From: Lumbricus terrestris
Taxonomy: Eukaryota > Annelida > Clitellata > Crassiclitellata > Lumbricidae
NCBI GenBank assembly: GCA_949752735.1
Contig: OX457046.1
Coordinates: forward strand, 39,157,149 to 39,221,148
Direction: 5' to 3'
Length of the DNA: 64,000 nt
This document shows, piece after piece, positions 32,647-43,800 of the stretch. The notes beneath the pieces are model-generated. The model was not told where the DNA came from and did not search any database. It saw only the letters and a program-made list of their open reading frames with translations. Positions within the stretch are counted from its first letter, which is position 1; every line of letters begins with the position of its first letter. The translations under genes were made by a program, and so were the position numbers.

Positions 32647-33410
32647 GCGTATGTGGGTGCATGTGTACACATGCATGTGTTACTGTATAGAATAAAAAGT
32701 TATAGACCTGTGTGTATTAAACTGTGTATGTGTAAATGAGGGCCTAAGCATCACTTGGACTAAGACTATCAGGAGCAATGGGGTCAATGGACTTGAAACA
32801 ATTGATGGATGGCAATGAAGATAATTTATTCATACCTATCTACATGTCAAATGGCAGGCGTCAGAAACTGATTTTGATGACAGTTTTGAACGATGAAATA
32901 TCTTTATGATTTCTCATCGCATTGTGAAGATAAGTGCCAAGTCGTGTTGAAGTGTGTTTGCCTATAATTTATAATTTATGCTGATTTGGAATTTGACTTG
33001 TAAATTTCATTGTTTACTGCATTCGCATAGTGGATAAGTGAAGTGAAGCAGAATTCTAAACATCATACATGTGTAAAATAGAGAAGCTTCTGTTGATGAA
33101 TGTAACTCGTTAACTAGTGGGTTCCTTTGTTGATGACTAAATTGTTCTGTGTTGATGGTCGATGAAATTGACCATCACAACTTTTGCTGTAGCATTTGTC
33201 GAGATTTCTGATGAAGTTTGTATGAAAATTTGATGTAGATCTGCTATTCAATTTGACATGGAAATTTCATTGTTTGCTTCACATGCGTGTATGGTCCATG
33301 CAGTGAAGCAGAATTCTAAGCATCATGTGTAAAATAGAGAGGCTTACATTGCAGTGTTGCTCTCTTGCTTACCCCTACAGTTTGTTTGTTTGTTTGTATG
33401 TGCACTTGTC

Positions 33411-33530
33411 ATTGTGCCCCTTCAAGCTCCCTACTCAGAGGCACCCCTGACCGGCGACTTGAGGTGGATTCGAACCTGCAGCCCTTCGGCTGCAAGGCGA
33501 CGAACATGCCCACTACACCACCTTGCCCCA
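33411..33530 (-). repeat. SINE-A, internally deleted
   Basis: On minus: GGCAAGGTGGTGTAGTGGGC, CGTCGCCTTGCAGCC, B box GGTTCGAATCC, CACCTCAAGTCGCCGG, then directly the GTGCCTCTGAGTAGGGAG tail. The tRNA-like half is well preserved. Confidence 0.88.
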
Positions 33531-33902
33531 CTTACACAGTTGCTTACTGCTACCCTTGTCCATTCTTTCATTACGAGCAGACTGGTTGCTCCACTTGCAC
33601 GCACTCTCTCAAAATCGACCGCATGATACATTTTCAAAGACTTTATTTATAATCGAGCTTAGAGTTCTGGTCGTAAGCAGCTTTGGTTGTAGCATAATTT
33701 CTGTGTATTCAGATGACTCGTCTAATGAATGTTGATGCTCTTAGGGCGATCGTAATGCTTGACGTTAATGGTGGGTGGATGAATGGATGACAAGAGCAGA
33801 ATGATATTCGTCTTTACCTGTGTCGATCAGCACCTGCGGGGTGGATGTGCAGCTGTTCAGCTTTGATGAAGTGCTTAATGCATGTGTCATTATGATTATA
33901 AA

Positions 33903-34085
33903 AGATGATGATGATGAGGAGGAGGAGGAGGATCATCATGATGATGATGGTGGTGGTGGTGGTGGTGGTGGTGGTGGTGGTGGTGGTGGTGGTGGTGGTG
34001 GTGGTGGTGGTGGTGGTGGAGGAGGAGGAGGAGGAGGTGGTGGTGGTGGTGGAGGAGGATGATGATGATGATGATGATGATGATG
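33903..34085 (+). repeat. GAT/GGT/GGA trinucleotide array
   Basis: About 180 bases of GAT, GAG, GGT and GGA blocks, giving artefactual Asp/Glu, Val and Gly ORFs. Confidence 0.92.
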
Positions 34086-34324
34086 CTCTTAGGGCGATCA
34101 TAATGCCCTGATGATGATGATGATGTGCTTTTTTTACAGTCAGTTACAAGTACAGCTGCTGTGTGAGAATTAGTTGTGGGCTTTGATTCTAATCAATTCT
34201 TTGCATGTTCAAAAGCAGCTATGCTGGCTTGTCTCCAGTGAGTGTGTCACTCAACTTTCCGCTTGACATGATTCTATGACGTATTTCCTTTCTCCGGAGG
34301 GCATGACAATCTAATGACTGCGTA

Positions 34325-34545
34325 GGCTGGACTCTGTGGACTGTATATCAAGTGGTCAGGGTAAAATCCCCACCAGGGCAAATTAATGTTTTAGAAATTT
34401 CTGCTGCATGTATGTGCTAGTCTGCTCCTCATGGTGATCAGCACACTGATCATGCATTGCTGTTCGTGAGATGATCAGACAGTGAGGTAAAGGACTGGCC
34501 ATTTGTCGTCGTATGCCTGGGTTAATAAAATGAATTGTAGCATTA
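34325..34545 (+). repeat. SINE-B copy
   Basis: GTCAGGGTAAAATCCCCACC resembles a decayed B box, followed by AATTTCTGCTGCATG, GAGATGATCAGACAGTGAGG and AAAGGACTGGCCATT. Confidence 0.55.
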
Positions 34546-34784
34546 CGGTTTTTATGTGTTTATTATAATTGTTGTGTTCAATTGTATTCCAGGTGATGTT
34601 GGGAGGAGATGGTTGTAAATGATGGGCCTACAATCACCACGTGATGCACACACCAACACCGATGGAGCTATCTTCATGATGGAGTAGGAACTCCAGTTTC
34701 ATCTGCACTTTTTCTTTTCATTTAAACTACCCTCAGATAGCATTTATCTAAATACGTACTACTAAACATGAGAGTAGTTATGCC

Positions 34785-34930
34785 AAGAGGTTAAAATCCC
34801 TGCCAGGACAGAAATTTGGTTCAACATATCTACTCCGCCTGTGCCCCATAGCCAACTCCATTGAGATGGGTACACTGACAGTGACCCTGCATCGTTGGTG
34901 GGAAGACAAGAAGGCAAGGGAGAAGACTTT
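34785..34930 (+). repeat. SINE-B fragment
   Basis: GAGGTTAAAATCCCTGCCAG then ACAGAAATTTGG and GGGAAGACAAGAAGG match the SINE-B body. Confidence 0.5.
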
Positions 34931-34931
34931 G

Positions 34932-35112
34932 TTGAGTCTACATTGACACTTACGTTTGACAGATTTGCATTTCGACTTTGACACTTACGCTTGACAGATT
35001 TACATTTCGACTTTGACACTTACATTTGACAGATTTGCATTTTTACAATTACATTTGAGGGTTTGCATTTCTACATTGACACTTGCATTCGACAGATTTA
35101 CATAAAATTTGC
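34932..35112 (+). repeat. About 35-bp minisatellite
   Basis: Four to five units of TTGACACTTACATTTGACAG followed by ATTTGCATTTC. Confidence 0.85.
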
Positions 35113-35256
35113 CTGCCATCAGTCTGAGAGAATGAAGTCACTAACACTTCATAGCCATGTCTGTCTCAGGTAGCTTTTAAGTTGATTAATATGGTGGTCA
35201 GACTGGTTTAAAAATAAGTTTGGATTGTGATAGTCTGTTGCTTTGTTTGTTTCCAG

Positions 35257-35304
35257 AGAGGATACTGAGAGAAAATCGGCCAAACTCTTCAGACCAATTG
35301 TTTC
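35257..35304 (+). CDS. SCHIP1: Tentative upstream SCHIP1 exon
   Basis: A 48-bp segment lies between TTTGTTTGTTTCCAG and GTAAGT. Its end phase fits the next exon and gives EDTERKSAKLFRPIVS followed by LQRVWKTYVKGG. The splice sites are strong, but the short peptide alone has no recognised homologue. Confidence 0.45.
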
Positions 35305-38300
35305 GTAAGTCCAAGATGGATACATTTTATGAAGCTAGTCCAGTGTTAGTACCAGGTATATTCTTTAAATTAACTAATTGCGATTCACACTTGGTACACA
35401 GACCGCCTTCACTGGCTCACCCTCATTGCTCGAATCCAGATCAAGGTTCTTTGATTTAAATCAGGGGTGTCAAACCTTTTTTAGTGGCGGGCCACTGGGA
35501 ACATCTTCCAACAAGTGGCGGGCCAGGGTGTCAAAGCTCCTGATCAAAATTGGGTAGTGATTTGATCCAAATATCACGAAAAGATTTTGATTCAATGTCC
35601 ACTTTTCGCTTCTTAATAAATTTAGACAACATTTTAAATATTATAAGAATTATATAGGCCTACAGTAGCGACGCTAGGGGGTTAGCCCCCTAAAAAACTC
35701 CATCCATTTTTCCACAGGTAAAAATGAAATATTTGGACGATTAATCCACTTTAGCCCCCAAAAAATAACCGCAAAGGTACGCATGTGGTTTGCCAGACAG
35801 TTTGGCGTATATGAAAAAGGACCATTTTCCAAGATTTGACCCAATGACAAAAAAAGTTGTCAGAAATTTTGACGGCTGAAACGAAAAATTTTCTTCAGAT
35901 TTTGGTCGATCGCTAAAAAAGTTGTCAGAAATTTTTTGCGACTGAAATCGGAAAATTTTCTCCCGCAAATTCAGCCCCCCAAAACTGAAATCCTGGCGCC
36001 GCCACTGCTTATATAAGTGTTTCATAAGTTTATCGTAACTTTCGTAATTTTGTTAACAGACAACCAAACGGAAACCATAGAATTGGCATAGATACCGTCT
36101 ACACAGAGCTGTGCGTCTGATCAAAAGTGACGTTAGTAAGAAGAAAAACCTCCATGTATTTGGCGCTTAGAGCAAAACATAAAAATTTGAACTTTTGTCC
36201 TCTAATTTTGTTTTCTTTAGGGAGGCTCCGCGGGCCAGAAAAAAATCGTCAGCGGGCCAGAAAAGGCCCGCGGGCCAGCTCTTTGACACCCCTGATTTAA
36301 ATAGTACTGGTCAGTCTTATTCTGGCATGTCGTCCAAGTATCTTCATGATCTCATCAGCTTGCCGATTACAGTATCTTCTCTTGAACCACTACTTTTGTT
36401 TTACAGACATCAGGATCTCATTGTGCTACGAGTAGGTACACAGTGCTTTGGCCAAAAGTCGATATTTTTGCTTTCAGGTCTTGCACTTTGGAATCCGATA
36501 TCTCGGTTGACATGTTCTTTGTTATGAACTGGTACCTTAAGGACAGCTTTTCACTGTCTCAAAACTATTTTCTTTTCCATGGGATTTTCTACTGAAAGCG
36601 CCTCTAAATATTGTTCACTGTGAAAGGTGCTTCATAAATTTAGAGAGTTGTGCAAACATCTACAGGAAACTAACACAGTTAAAAAAACATTCTTACACTC
36701 AATGTTTTGCACATCAGTCTGTCAACTGGGGGTTTATATTATGAATGTGATTATGGGTGATTGTGGGTGCGGTGAAGGGAGTAGTAGGATGGTCATTCTG
36801 GATTTGGTTGGGGTAGTACCATTGTCAGGATTCTGGGGTTGATGCTTTGATGTATATGTTGCGTTTGATTGTGAGTGTATCTCATGCAATCTTAAATTTG
36901 TTATGTTTTCAGTCTACAGCGCGTATGGAAGACGTACGTTAAGGGTGGAGTTGACATCCAACCAAGCGGGTCTCTTTCCAGCCTGAGCTCAGATGGAGAC
37001 AGCGCACTCTCCGGTTACATCCCTTCCATTTCCTTCACTCCAGTTGACAGCGGACAGGATCCGAATTCGGAAGACGACCGGATGAACACCAGATCAAGTG
37101 GAAGTCCCACCGGGGGGATCACTCCGAAACTGGAAAGCCACCTTCTTCCCGCTTCCGGTCATCTCGGAGTCGATTCGGAGAACGAGTCCGTCGTTTCCGA
37201 CTACTCGGAGATGGCCGACCCGGTTAAGGAGCACCTCGCCAACGTACACATCGTTCGCTGCCCCGACCTCAATTGCACTTCCCCGACCCGGTTTGTCGTT
37301 TACGAGAAGGTTCTACGCGGAAGGGGCGAAGGGGAAGAGGAATTTGTCCGGCGACTTCGGAAGACGAACTTCCTCAGCCTGGCGCAGGAATTCGCCGATC
37401 TCAAGAGATGCAACGAAGATGCACTTCCATTTAACTTGCACGAAAGGCGGTACAGAGATCTGGAGGAAAGCGGAAGCGAGATGGAAGAGATTTCCGGGGA
37501 TTCTTGCGGCCTTGTTGATGTTTCCCTTTCCAGGGATCAGTCGGAAGGAGAATGTGACTCCGGTTGGCAGGATGAAGCGCTGGGCCAGCCAGCGGAGAGC
37601 CAGGATAGTGGAGATTGTTTTGGTAGTAAATCAGAAGTAGAGCGTCCCACGCTAGTTGACTCAAACGATTTGCATGTTTTTAATTCGAGAGGTGTTACGA
37701 ACTTCGACGAAAGCCGCTGTTGTGGATCTGAGGAGAAGACGCATTCGGAAACACTTTTCGTTCTGACTTCGGAAGGAACTGGAGAATCCATGCAGACATT
37801 TTCCACGGAGAAGGTTCCGGATGTTTTGATGGATCAGTCTTCGATTTTACCTCACGGAAGATCGGATAGCGCTGATCTTTCGCTTTGCGCTGGCGCGGCA
37901 GGGACCATCTCCGAACAAAGGGCCTGCTCCAGTATTGTTTTCCAGAAACTAAAGATGGTGGAAGAGCTCGACGATTGCTCCATCGAGAAAGTTTTTCCGC
38001 AGTGGGATTGGAAAAGGCTGGAGGACGAACTCACGCGGACAAGCGAGACGGAACGCGAAAAGAATCTGCAGGTAATATGATTGGAAATTTATACAAAGTT
38101 GTGGAATATTGTTGAGGTCTGGTGTGGTAGTGAAAATCAACCTGTAAAATGTACAGTTATAATATGTGAAAGTAAATGTATGGATGTGAATGTGTCGAAT
38201 GTAAATGTAATCTAAGATGTAAACTTGTAAATGCCAACCTGTGACATGCAAGCTTTTAAAATGTGAACCTGTAACATGCAAACCTGTAATGTGTAAGCCT

Positions 38301-41300
38301 GTAAACTGTAGGCCTGTAAAATACAAGCTTGTAACATGTTAGCCTGTTATGCATGAACCTGTGACGCGTAAACCTGTAACATGCAAACCTGTACACAGTA
38401 AACCCGCAGCATGTAGACCAGTAAAATGTAAACCCGCAGCATGTAGACTAGTAAAATGTAAACCTGTAGCATGTAGGCCTGTAAATCAAACCTTTAACAT
38501 GTATTAAAGTCTGGGAATGTGACGGTGCGTCATAACCAAGCCATAAGCAAGTAAATGTCGAGAAAATCAGTTCAATAGTCTTCAGTAATTATATAACACT
38601 GTCACATGCATTCTTGTATTGTTTATTTCCACAGCCCGGAAGTCGTGGCGACCGAGAGGAGATTCTTCAGCGACTTGCGATGTTAGACGAAGAAGACGAA
38701 TGGTACAGCAGCAGAGAGAACGAACTAAGCCGCACGGCTAATCCACTGAACATGGACATTTGTTACGTTAACGAAGCGGCCGATGATCAGGATCTCGATC
38801 CGGACGACTGGGATTCTTACGACGACGACTCCAGACCTAACATCGTTCCGTTCGATCGTAGTTCTGAGGTAGCGGTCTGGTCATTCGTTCACTTGGTTAT
38901 TAACATGCAGGTACACCTCTGGCATGTGTACTCAGTCCTAGCTGACAGAGCCCTTCGCTCTGCCTCTAGCGGGAACTTTTGGTCCCTCATGTTTTTGAAC
39001 CTCGACATGTCAGCATTGTGCTTTCTCAGTTGTAGGTCCATCTGTCTCGAATAGTCTCCCGTTGGAGATGCACTTGTTACCTAGGGTTGACTCGTCTGTG
39101 TTCTACAGGCTCCTTAAAACCTTTTTTGTATCACCGTGGTAGTACTGGGAGGGCCTCTGAGTGCACTTCTTGAACGGTCACTGTATAAATTCTTGAAATG
39201 AATTAATGAATGAAGTAAATTTATAATTATAGTAATAATAATCTAGTAATAATTTAAGATTTTTAGTGAGTAACTAAGTACCGGTAAGCGTATTCTTTGG
39301 TAATTCAACTGTCTAACCACACTTGGGTTTGCAGAAAATTATGCATCATAATGCATTCTTGTTAAAAAGGTTTTTCTCTTTAAGTTGTCCGCCCGTGTGA
39401 CAATTCGGTCATGTGGTCTGGACGCATGGAATTGGGAAGTGTTCTTTTAGGTGGGAGGAGCGAGGCCAAGGCCAAGAAAAGTCTACTGTACATAAGGTCT
39501 AAAAATCTGTGATATTCACATGATATACTGTGAATAGATTGGGTGAAGTCTAATGTGAATGTCACCGTAGTCCATTTTTGGGAATATTGGCCACTGGTTG
39601 GAATTTTAGCCATGGGTGGAATGTTCACTGTGAATTGTATGGGAAGGAATAAAATATAAATATAATGTGATCTTAGCCATGGGGTGGAATATTAGCCACT
39701 GGGTGGAATTTTAGTCATGGGATGGAATGTTTTACTGTGAATCTGTTGGGGTGGAATCTTAGAAATGTGATGTCATCCTAACCACGGGATGGAGTATTAG
39801 TCACAGGATATAATCGTAGCAACATGATAAAATGTAAATCATGGCACTGTTATCTTAACATGAACTGATTTTTTTTATTTGAAAATTATGTAAATTTTTA
39901 GCATGCCGGCTGTGATTTAAATGCTGTACTTACTCTGTTCTTTTTAAGGCTGTTGACGAGTTAAACGTTCATTCTTCGACGAATGATTTGCTTGCTAAGC
40001 AGGCAACGCTAGAAGCAGAAGCCAGGATGGCTCTTGCCCAGGTAGGAATTCATGGTCCACTGATCGTAACTGTGGTTTCATGTGGCTGCGTGGAAATATG
40101 TTGGCTGCCAAAAACAAATGTCAGTGTGTTTTGAGCTGCGGGTATATTCGTTCATTTACATTTAAAGGTTTTCAAGTTGTATGATAGGTGCACCGTGCTT
40201 TTGTTTTATATACTTGGACTATTATAATTGATGACATGTTATAATTGCTTTTGTTGCTCACTTTATGTTGCTGCGTCATAAATGTGTCTTGATAATTGCT
40301 GGCATTACACGTAAATGATATTGTCATGACCTTGCATTTTGTGGATGTATCAGGCATTTATGGCAAGTAAATAATACTATTTAATGTACTGGGTGAATAA
40401 AGTATTATGTTATTGAGTACTTTGTAAGTAAAGTTAGGAAGTACTTTGCCGTGAAATGGAATCTTAGCCATTGGATGAAATATTAGCCATGAGATTAAAT
40501 ATTAGCCATGGGAGGGAATCTTAGCTGTGAGGTGGAATATCAGCCATGGAATGGAATTTTGTCATGGAATAGAATCTTAGCCATGGGATGGAATATTTCT
40601 TGATGGGAGGCTTTAAATGGTTGGGCCACCCCTCCCCTACATGTGCTGATTTTAAGTGAAAGAACCAACAAGCATAATATCATGCCATTGGTGGTCACTT
40701 GGGTATAGCTAACAATGGTTACTATAATCTAATGTTGTGCTTATGTTTATTTCTTAGCTTTGTTGTTATTGAATTATTTTCATTTAATTGGTTTATTTTC
40801 TTTTTGTGTTCAAAGGTTCGACCAATTGCTCAGTTGCAATCGAAGTCTGACGGTCAGAAACAGGAAAGACTGACAACGACGGAAATGGTAAAGTCACGAT
40901 AGTTAAATCCAGAACGTCTCATCCTTTTATTTGGTGTACAAATTATTCATCAGTCGTGTATTTTTTGCATTTTTAATGGTAGAGTTTTCATGTGGAGATC
41001 ACTGCTGAGGTACGGGAAAAACAGTCTTTTAAGCTATCCCTTTGGCAGCCATGGGTATGATGTTCATTCAATTATTCATTCATTCATTACTCAGGAGCGC
41101 TCCCAGCCCAGCCACGGTAAAAGAAAAAAACAGATTTACGAAACAATGTTTAGCATCTTCTTTTGTTAGCCCTGCATATGATGGTGGTTGACCAGTTGTC
41201 TCTCGATCGACAGTACACCACTAACCACTACACTAAAAAAATGGTTTAATCATTAAAAATCGTCCTATAGAATGTGTATACTGGTTGGAAAAAACCTGTA

Positions 41301-43346
41301 AGGTTACTAAATTCTGATATACTCTTTCAGACTGGAAGTTCTCCAAGTTCGGAAGAGAAAATCTCGAGACAGATCTGTCAGCGTACTTTTGAGCGAATGA
41401 ATGTCACCCAGCTACAGATCTTTGCGAACGATCTTCATTCGCAGATTGAAGGTTTTTTCTAAAAAAATTTTATCTTAATTAGTTCTATTTTTCATATTCT
41501 GCAGAAAATTAAAAGCTTTAGGAATTTGAGCTTTCATCAAGTTTTACACAGAAGTTGGACAACTGATGATGATGATGGTGCTCTGCCCGAAGGCAGGTTC
41601 ATTGGCTTGACGCCCCTGGGGATGAGATGAGTGAGGTGGTTTCCCGTTGCCTTCCTCACAGACAATGATGGGTAAGCAACTTGCCCAAGGTCGCTCCGCA
41701 GGAGCTTGCGCCCCTGCGTCCCACACGTGCTAGCCCGAGATATCTAAATCTCTGAATGTCAACTCCCAGCCCGGGGCTTGAACCGCAGTCCGTTGCAACC
41801 AACAGACGAATGCAGCGAGCGCTTACCGGTAACTAGGCTATCGGACAACTGATGAACTTTGTTAATTATTGGACTTTATTACTTGTTCAAGTGTGGTTGT
41901 AAAGGGTTACTTTAACAGTTGTATGGTACTTGATTATAATGTGTATTTTAAAGATATGAAGCATATAATCTGTTACTCGATTTTTGAAAAAGAATTATAT
42001 TATTGATCATCAAAACACCAGTGTTGCACATTTCCTGTACAGTGACACAAGTTGACATCAAATGCTAAACCCCTACAGAACCAATCTAGATCACCAATTT
42101 GCATTACACATTTAAATTTTTTTATCTATGTAAATTTGATCAAATTTAAATTAAATCAAAATTTACATTTTGGGACATGAGAGCCAATGGTTCAGAGGGC
42201 AATATGGTTTCAGGCCTCCCTGAGATGGTTCAGGATCATACAAGGACATTAAGCAAGTCCTTCACTAACTGCTGACTGATGTATTTGTACTCTCGAAGTG
42301 ATATATGCTGATGAAACATAATTTCGGTGTTTTAGTGTTGAATCGTGATCTGATGTTGAACTTGGTCGAGCGAGATAATCTGCACATGATACAGGATTCC
42401 TTGCTGGTTGATATCGAAGACCTTACAGGGTTTGTTACTTTGACTTTAGCATTATATCGCTAGTTAGGATTTTATTATCAGATTAATTCATTCATTTGGA
42501 AAATTTATATAGCGTCCCATTCAAGAAGCCTACTCAGAGGCGTGTCCGAAGTATTTGTGTACCCAGTGCATGTCTGTTTCATCTACCTACTGGTCAGTGT
42601 GTATGCATTGTACTTCACGATAAGAACGTGTTTGTGATCGTAATCGTGACTTTCTAATTTCTATGATGCCACTTCAAGAGAAGCTCATCAGAGGTGCTCC
42701 CGACCTGACAGCGCCAAAACCACGATCAGATACAAAGGTTTTCAAGTGCGTGAGAGAAGAAGGAGCAAAGAAAGACCAAGAAGTTCTTTGCGGTGATTGC
42801 TAGGTAACTTATTCCAGAATGATACACTGATCATATATCGCAAAGCTTTTATACAGCACAGTGAAAGTTTCAGCCACAGGGACAACCAGGTCACCTTGCA
42901 GGGCAGAGCGAAGGAATCTACGACTTGGAGCAGATAGCACTGACACACAAAAGCTCCCTAAAATAAATCGGGGCCTGGCTTTTGTTGGCAATTACGCATT
43001 TGAACTAGATAAACCTTTTATTCACCTATGAGGATAAACTTTTTTACCTCTCTTTTTGAGGGGACTTGTAATACTCATGCCCATGGGATCCCCAGTCCCC
43101 ACCCTTGACTCTCGTGAAAGTGCTGCATGTAGAGTTGCGCCAAAAAAGTGAAAAAATTTAATTCAGTTTGAAGTGTTTCCACAGTTTGTTAAAAATGTTT
43201 ATAAACTGCTTCAATAGTTAACGCAGGTTGAGAGCATTCCGAGTGTTGCAGAAATCTTTGTTTCTGCTTGCAGGCGAGTGAGAGAGTACGCAGCCAAAGT
43301 TGACCGCAGTCGAGAAGAGAAACTACTGGTACAAAAGCGTGCCTGA
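35257..43346 (+). CDS. SCHIP1: Schwannomin-interacting protein 1 homologue, eight exons (first tentative)
   Basis: SCHIP1 proteins are coiled-coil adaptors that bind merlin/schwannomin and ankyrin at axonal membrane domains in vertebrates. Exons: 35,257-35,304 (tentative), 36,913-38,071, 38,635-38,868, 39,949-40,041, 40,816-40,887, 41,331-41,451, 42,336-42,429 and 43,274-43,346 (stop TGA 43,344). All splice phases agree; the seven firm exons encode about 614 residues. Hallmarks: ENELSRTANPLNMDICYVNE and the acidic DDSRPNIVPF, then the C-terminal coiled coil with FERMNVTQLQIFANDLHSQI and DSLLVDIEDLT, as in human SCHIP1. The large exon is acidic and Ser-rich. LQRVWKTYV near its start resembles the IQ region of the IQCJ-SCHIP1 form. 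The 5' end is missing or elsewhere. Family assignment is from memory of SCHIP1 C-termini. Confidence 0.87.
35462..36294. mobile_element. hAT element, 833 bp, with 8-bp duplication
   Basis: Ends CAGGGGTGTCAAA and TTTGACACCCCTG are perfectly inverted. ATTTAAAT flanks both sides (35,454-35,461 and 36,295-36,302). GCGGGCCAGAAAA blocks lie near the right end. It split a LINE fragment in the SCHIP1 intron and itself hosts a smaller element. Confidence 0.94.
35663..36007. mobile_element. Smaller TIR element nested in the hAT
   Basis: Left end CAGTAGCGACGCTAGGGGG and right end AATCCTGGCGCCGCCACTG match the two ends of the 54,538-54,680 element on the opposite strand. The inside adds hairpin units (AATGACAAAAAAAGTTGTC). 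No exact 8-bp flank is visible. Confidence 0.7.
36303..36640 (+). pseudogene. LINE reverse transcriptase C-terminal fragment
   Basis: After the hAT the LINE reading continues with SSKYLHDLISLPI, then VGTQCFGQKSIFLLSGLALW, the decayed FGxxSFxxxGPxLWN motif, and a tail like GGCGCTTCATAAATTT. Its 5' part is probably 35,315-35,453. Confidence 0.6.
36913..38071 (+). CDS. SCHIP1: SCHIP1 large exon
   Basis: After TTATGTTTTCAG, one base plus open codons run to AATCTGCAG before GTAATA, ending in phase 0. The 386 codons are GC-rich at third positions, unlike flanks. It reads SGSLSSLSSDGDSALSGYIP early and ends WKRLEDELTRTSETEREKN. Confidence 0.88.
38120..38515 (+). repeat. Minisatellite in SCHIP1 intron
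   Basis: Diverged units of about 17 bp built on AACCTGTAACATGTAA. The best block is 38,230-38,490. Confidence 0.88.
38635..38868 (+). CDS. SCHIP1: SCHIP1 exon with the conserved ELSRxxxPLN block
   Basis: Bounded by TTTATTTCCACAG and GAG|GTAGCG, 78 whole codons. It contains EEILQRLAMLDEEDEWYSS, ENELSRTANPLNMDICYVNE and an acidic run before DDSRPNIVPF, the best family signature in the gene. Confidence 0.93.
38935..39215 (+). mobile_element. LINE 3' end in SCHIP1 intron
   Basis: Frames around GACATGTCAGCATTGTGC and GTTGTAGGTCCATC give the CRSICLNSLPLEMHLLP-like tail with RLLKTFFVSPW and a stop, then GGGCCTCTGAGTG and an ATGA tail. Same family as 13,742. Confidence 0.7.
39540..39850 (+). repeat. 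Minisatellite with TTAGCCATGGG units
   Basis: Diverged units of about 20 bp, GGGTGGAATnTTAGCCATG. A second block of the same unit lies at 40,450-40,600 in the next intron, on the other side of an exon. Confidence 0.85.
39949..40041 (+). CDS. SCHIP1: SCHIP1 exon
   Basis: After TCTTTTTAAG, 31 codons AVDELNVHSSTNDLL then AKQATLEAEARMALAQ before GTAGGA. The AKQATLEAEA run matches the Ala-rich segment of vertebrate SCHIP1. Confidence 0.85.
40450..40600 (+). repeat. Second TTAGCCATGGG minisatellite block
   Basis: GGGATGGAATnTTAGCCATG units like those at 39,540-39,850. Confidence 0.85.
40816..40887 (+). CDS. SCHIP1: SCHIP1 exon
   Basis: After TGTGTTCAAAG, 24 codons VRPIAQLQSKSDGQKQ then ERLTTTEM, ending ATG before GTAAAG, phase 0. 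Less conserved; supported by clean splice sites and frame. Confidence 0.75.
41331..41451 (+). CDS. SCHIP1: SCHIP1 exon, coiled-coil start
   Basis: After ATACTCTTTCAG, reads SSEEKISRQICQRTFERMNV and TQLQIFANDLHSQIE, ending in phase 1 before GTTTTT. Vertebrate SCHIP1 has a very similar NDLHSQIE segment. Confidence 0.92.
41540..41846 (-). repeat. SINE-C, another tRNA-derived family
   Basis: On minus it begins GTAAGCGCTCGCTGCATTCG, has B box GGTTCAAGCCCCGGG, body AAGTTGCTTACCCATC and GGGAAACCACCTCACTC, and ends in an ATC run. Distinct from SINE-A and SINE-B. Confidence 0.7.
42336..42429 (+). CDS. SCHIP1: SCHIP1 exon with DSLLVDIEDLT
   Basis: After TTCGGTGTTTTAG, completes a Val codon and reads LNRDLMLNLVERDNLHMIQD then SLLVDIEDLT, ending in phase 2 before GTTTGT. 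It matches the best-conserved coiled-coil block of the family. Confidence 0.93.
42640..42960 (-). pseudogene. LINE reverse transcriptase C-terminal fragment
   Basis: Minus frames show SVSFWNKLPSNHRKELLGLS, the FWNxLP motif of CR1/L2-like tails, with frameshifts. Ends in the GGGAGCACCTCTGATGAG tail type. A further LINE tail lies at 42,485-42,545. Confidence 0.6.
43274..43346 (+). CDS. SCHIP1: SCHIP1 terminal exon
   Basis: After CTGCTTGCAG, reads RVREYAAKVDRSREEKLLVQ then KRA and TGA. It ends the coiled coil after DIEDLT, as in the family. Confidence 0.82.
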
Positions 43347-43559
43347 AAATTTGCTCAAATCGCTTGTTTCGTGAAGTTGGTGGTATTCCCATCGCTGCAG
43401 ATACTGTCACTATGGAAACGTATAACTATGGAAGCAGGATTGTCAGCTCTCGCTCGTTTGCATGGTTATCTCCGCATGTGATGCTGGTTTATGTGCTGAC
43501 AATGCAATCATTTGAATCATTCATTCATTGAAGAATTTAAAAAAATGAAGAACGTTGAA

Positions 43560-43800
43560 GCTTTCTGCAATGCTGATTGCCTGTAAACGCAATCTCTGTC
43601 GCCCAGTCTCTGCCCGTTGAAGCACGTCGGGCTCTTTGCTCTGCTATGAAGGGTCAACTCCTAGTTCTACGGGCTTGCTTAGCTGCCAGGCAATGCTGAG
43701 CTTTCTCGGTTGTATGGCCATTAATCTGGAATGACCTCTCTTCAAAGCTGCATTTATTACAACTGACCAGTTTCTTGAAGCGGCGTTATATGAATTCATT
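43560..43800 (+). mobile_element. Diverged LINE 3' end
   Basis: TCGGTTGTATGGCCATTAATC, TGGAATGACCTCTC and CTTGAAGCGGCGTTATATGA match the decayed LNxLP and tail blocks of the 38,935 family. Confidence 0.45.

Noticed and set aside
33820..34111. Gly, Val, Thr and Asp homopolymer ORFs
   Set aside because: They follow directly from trinucleotide repeats and are open in every frame.
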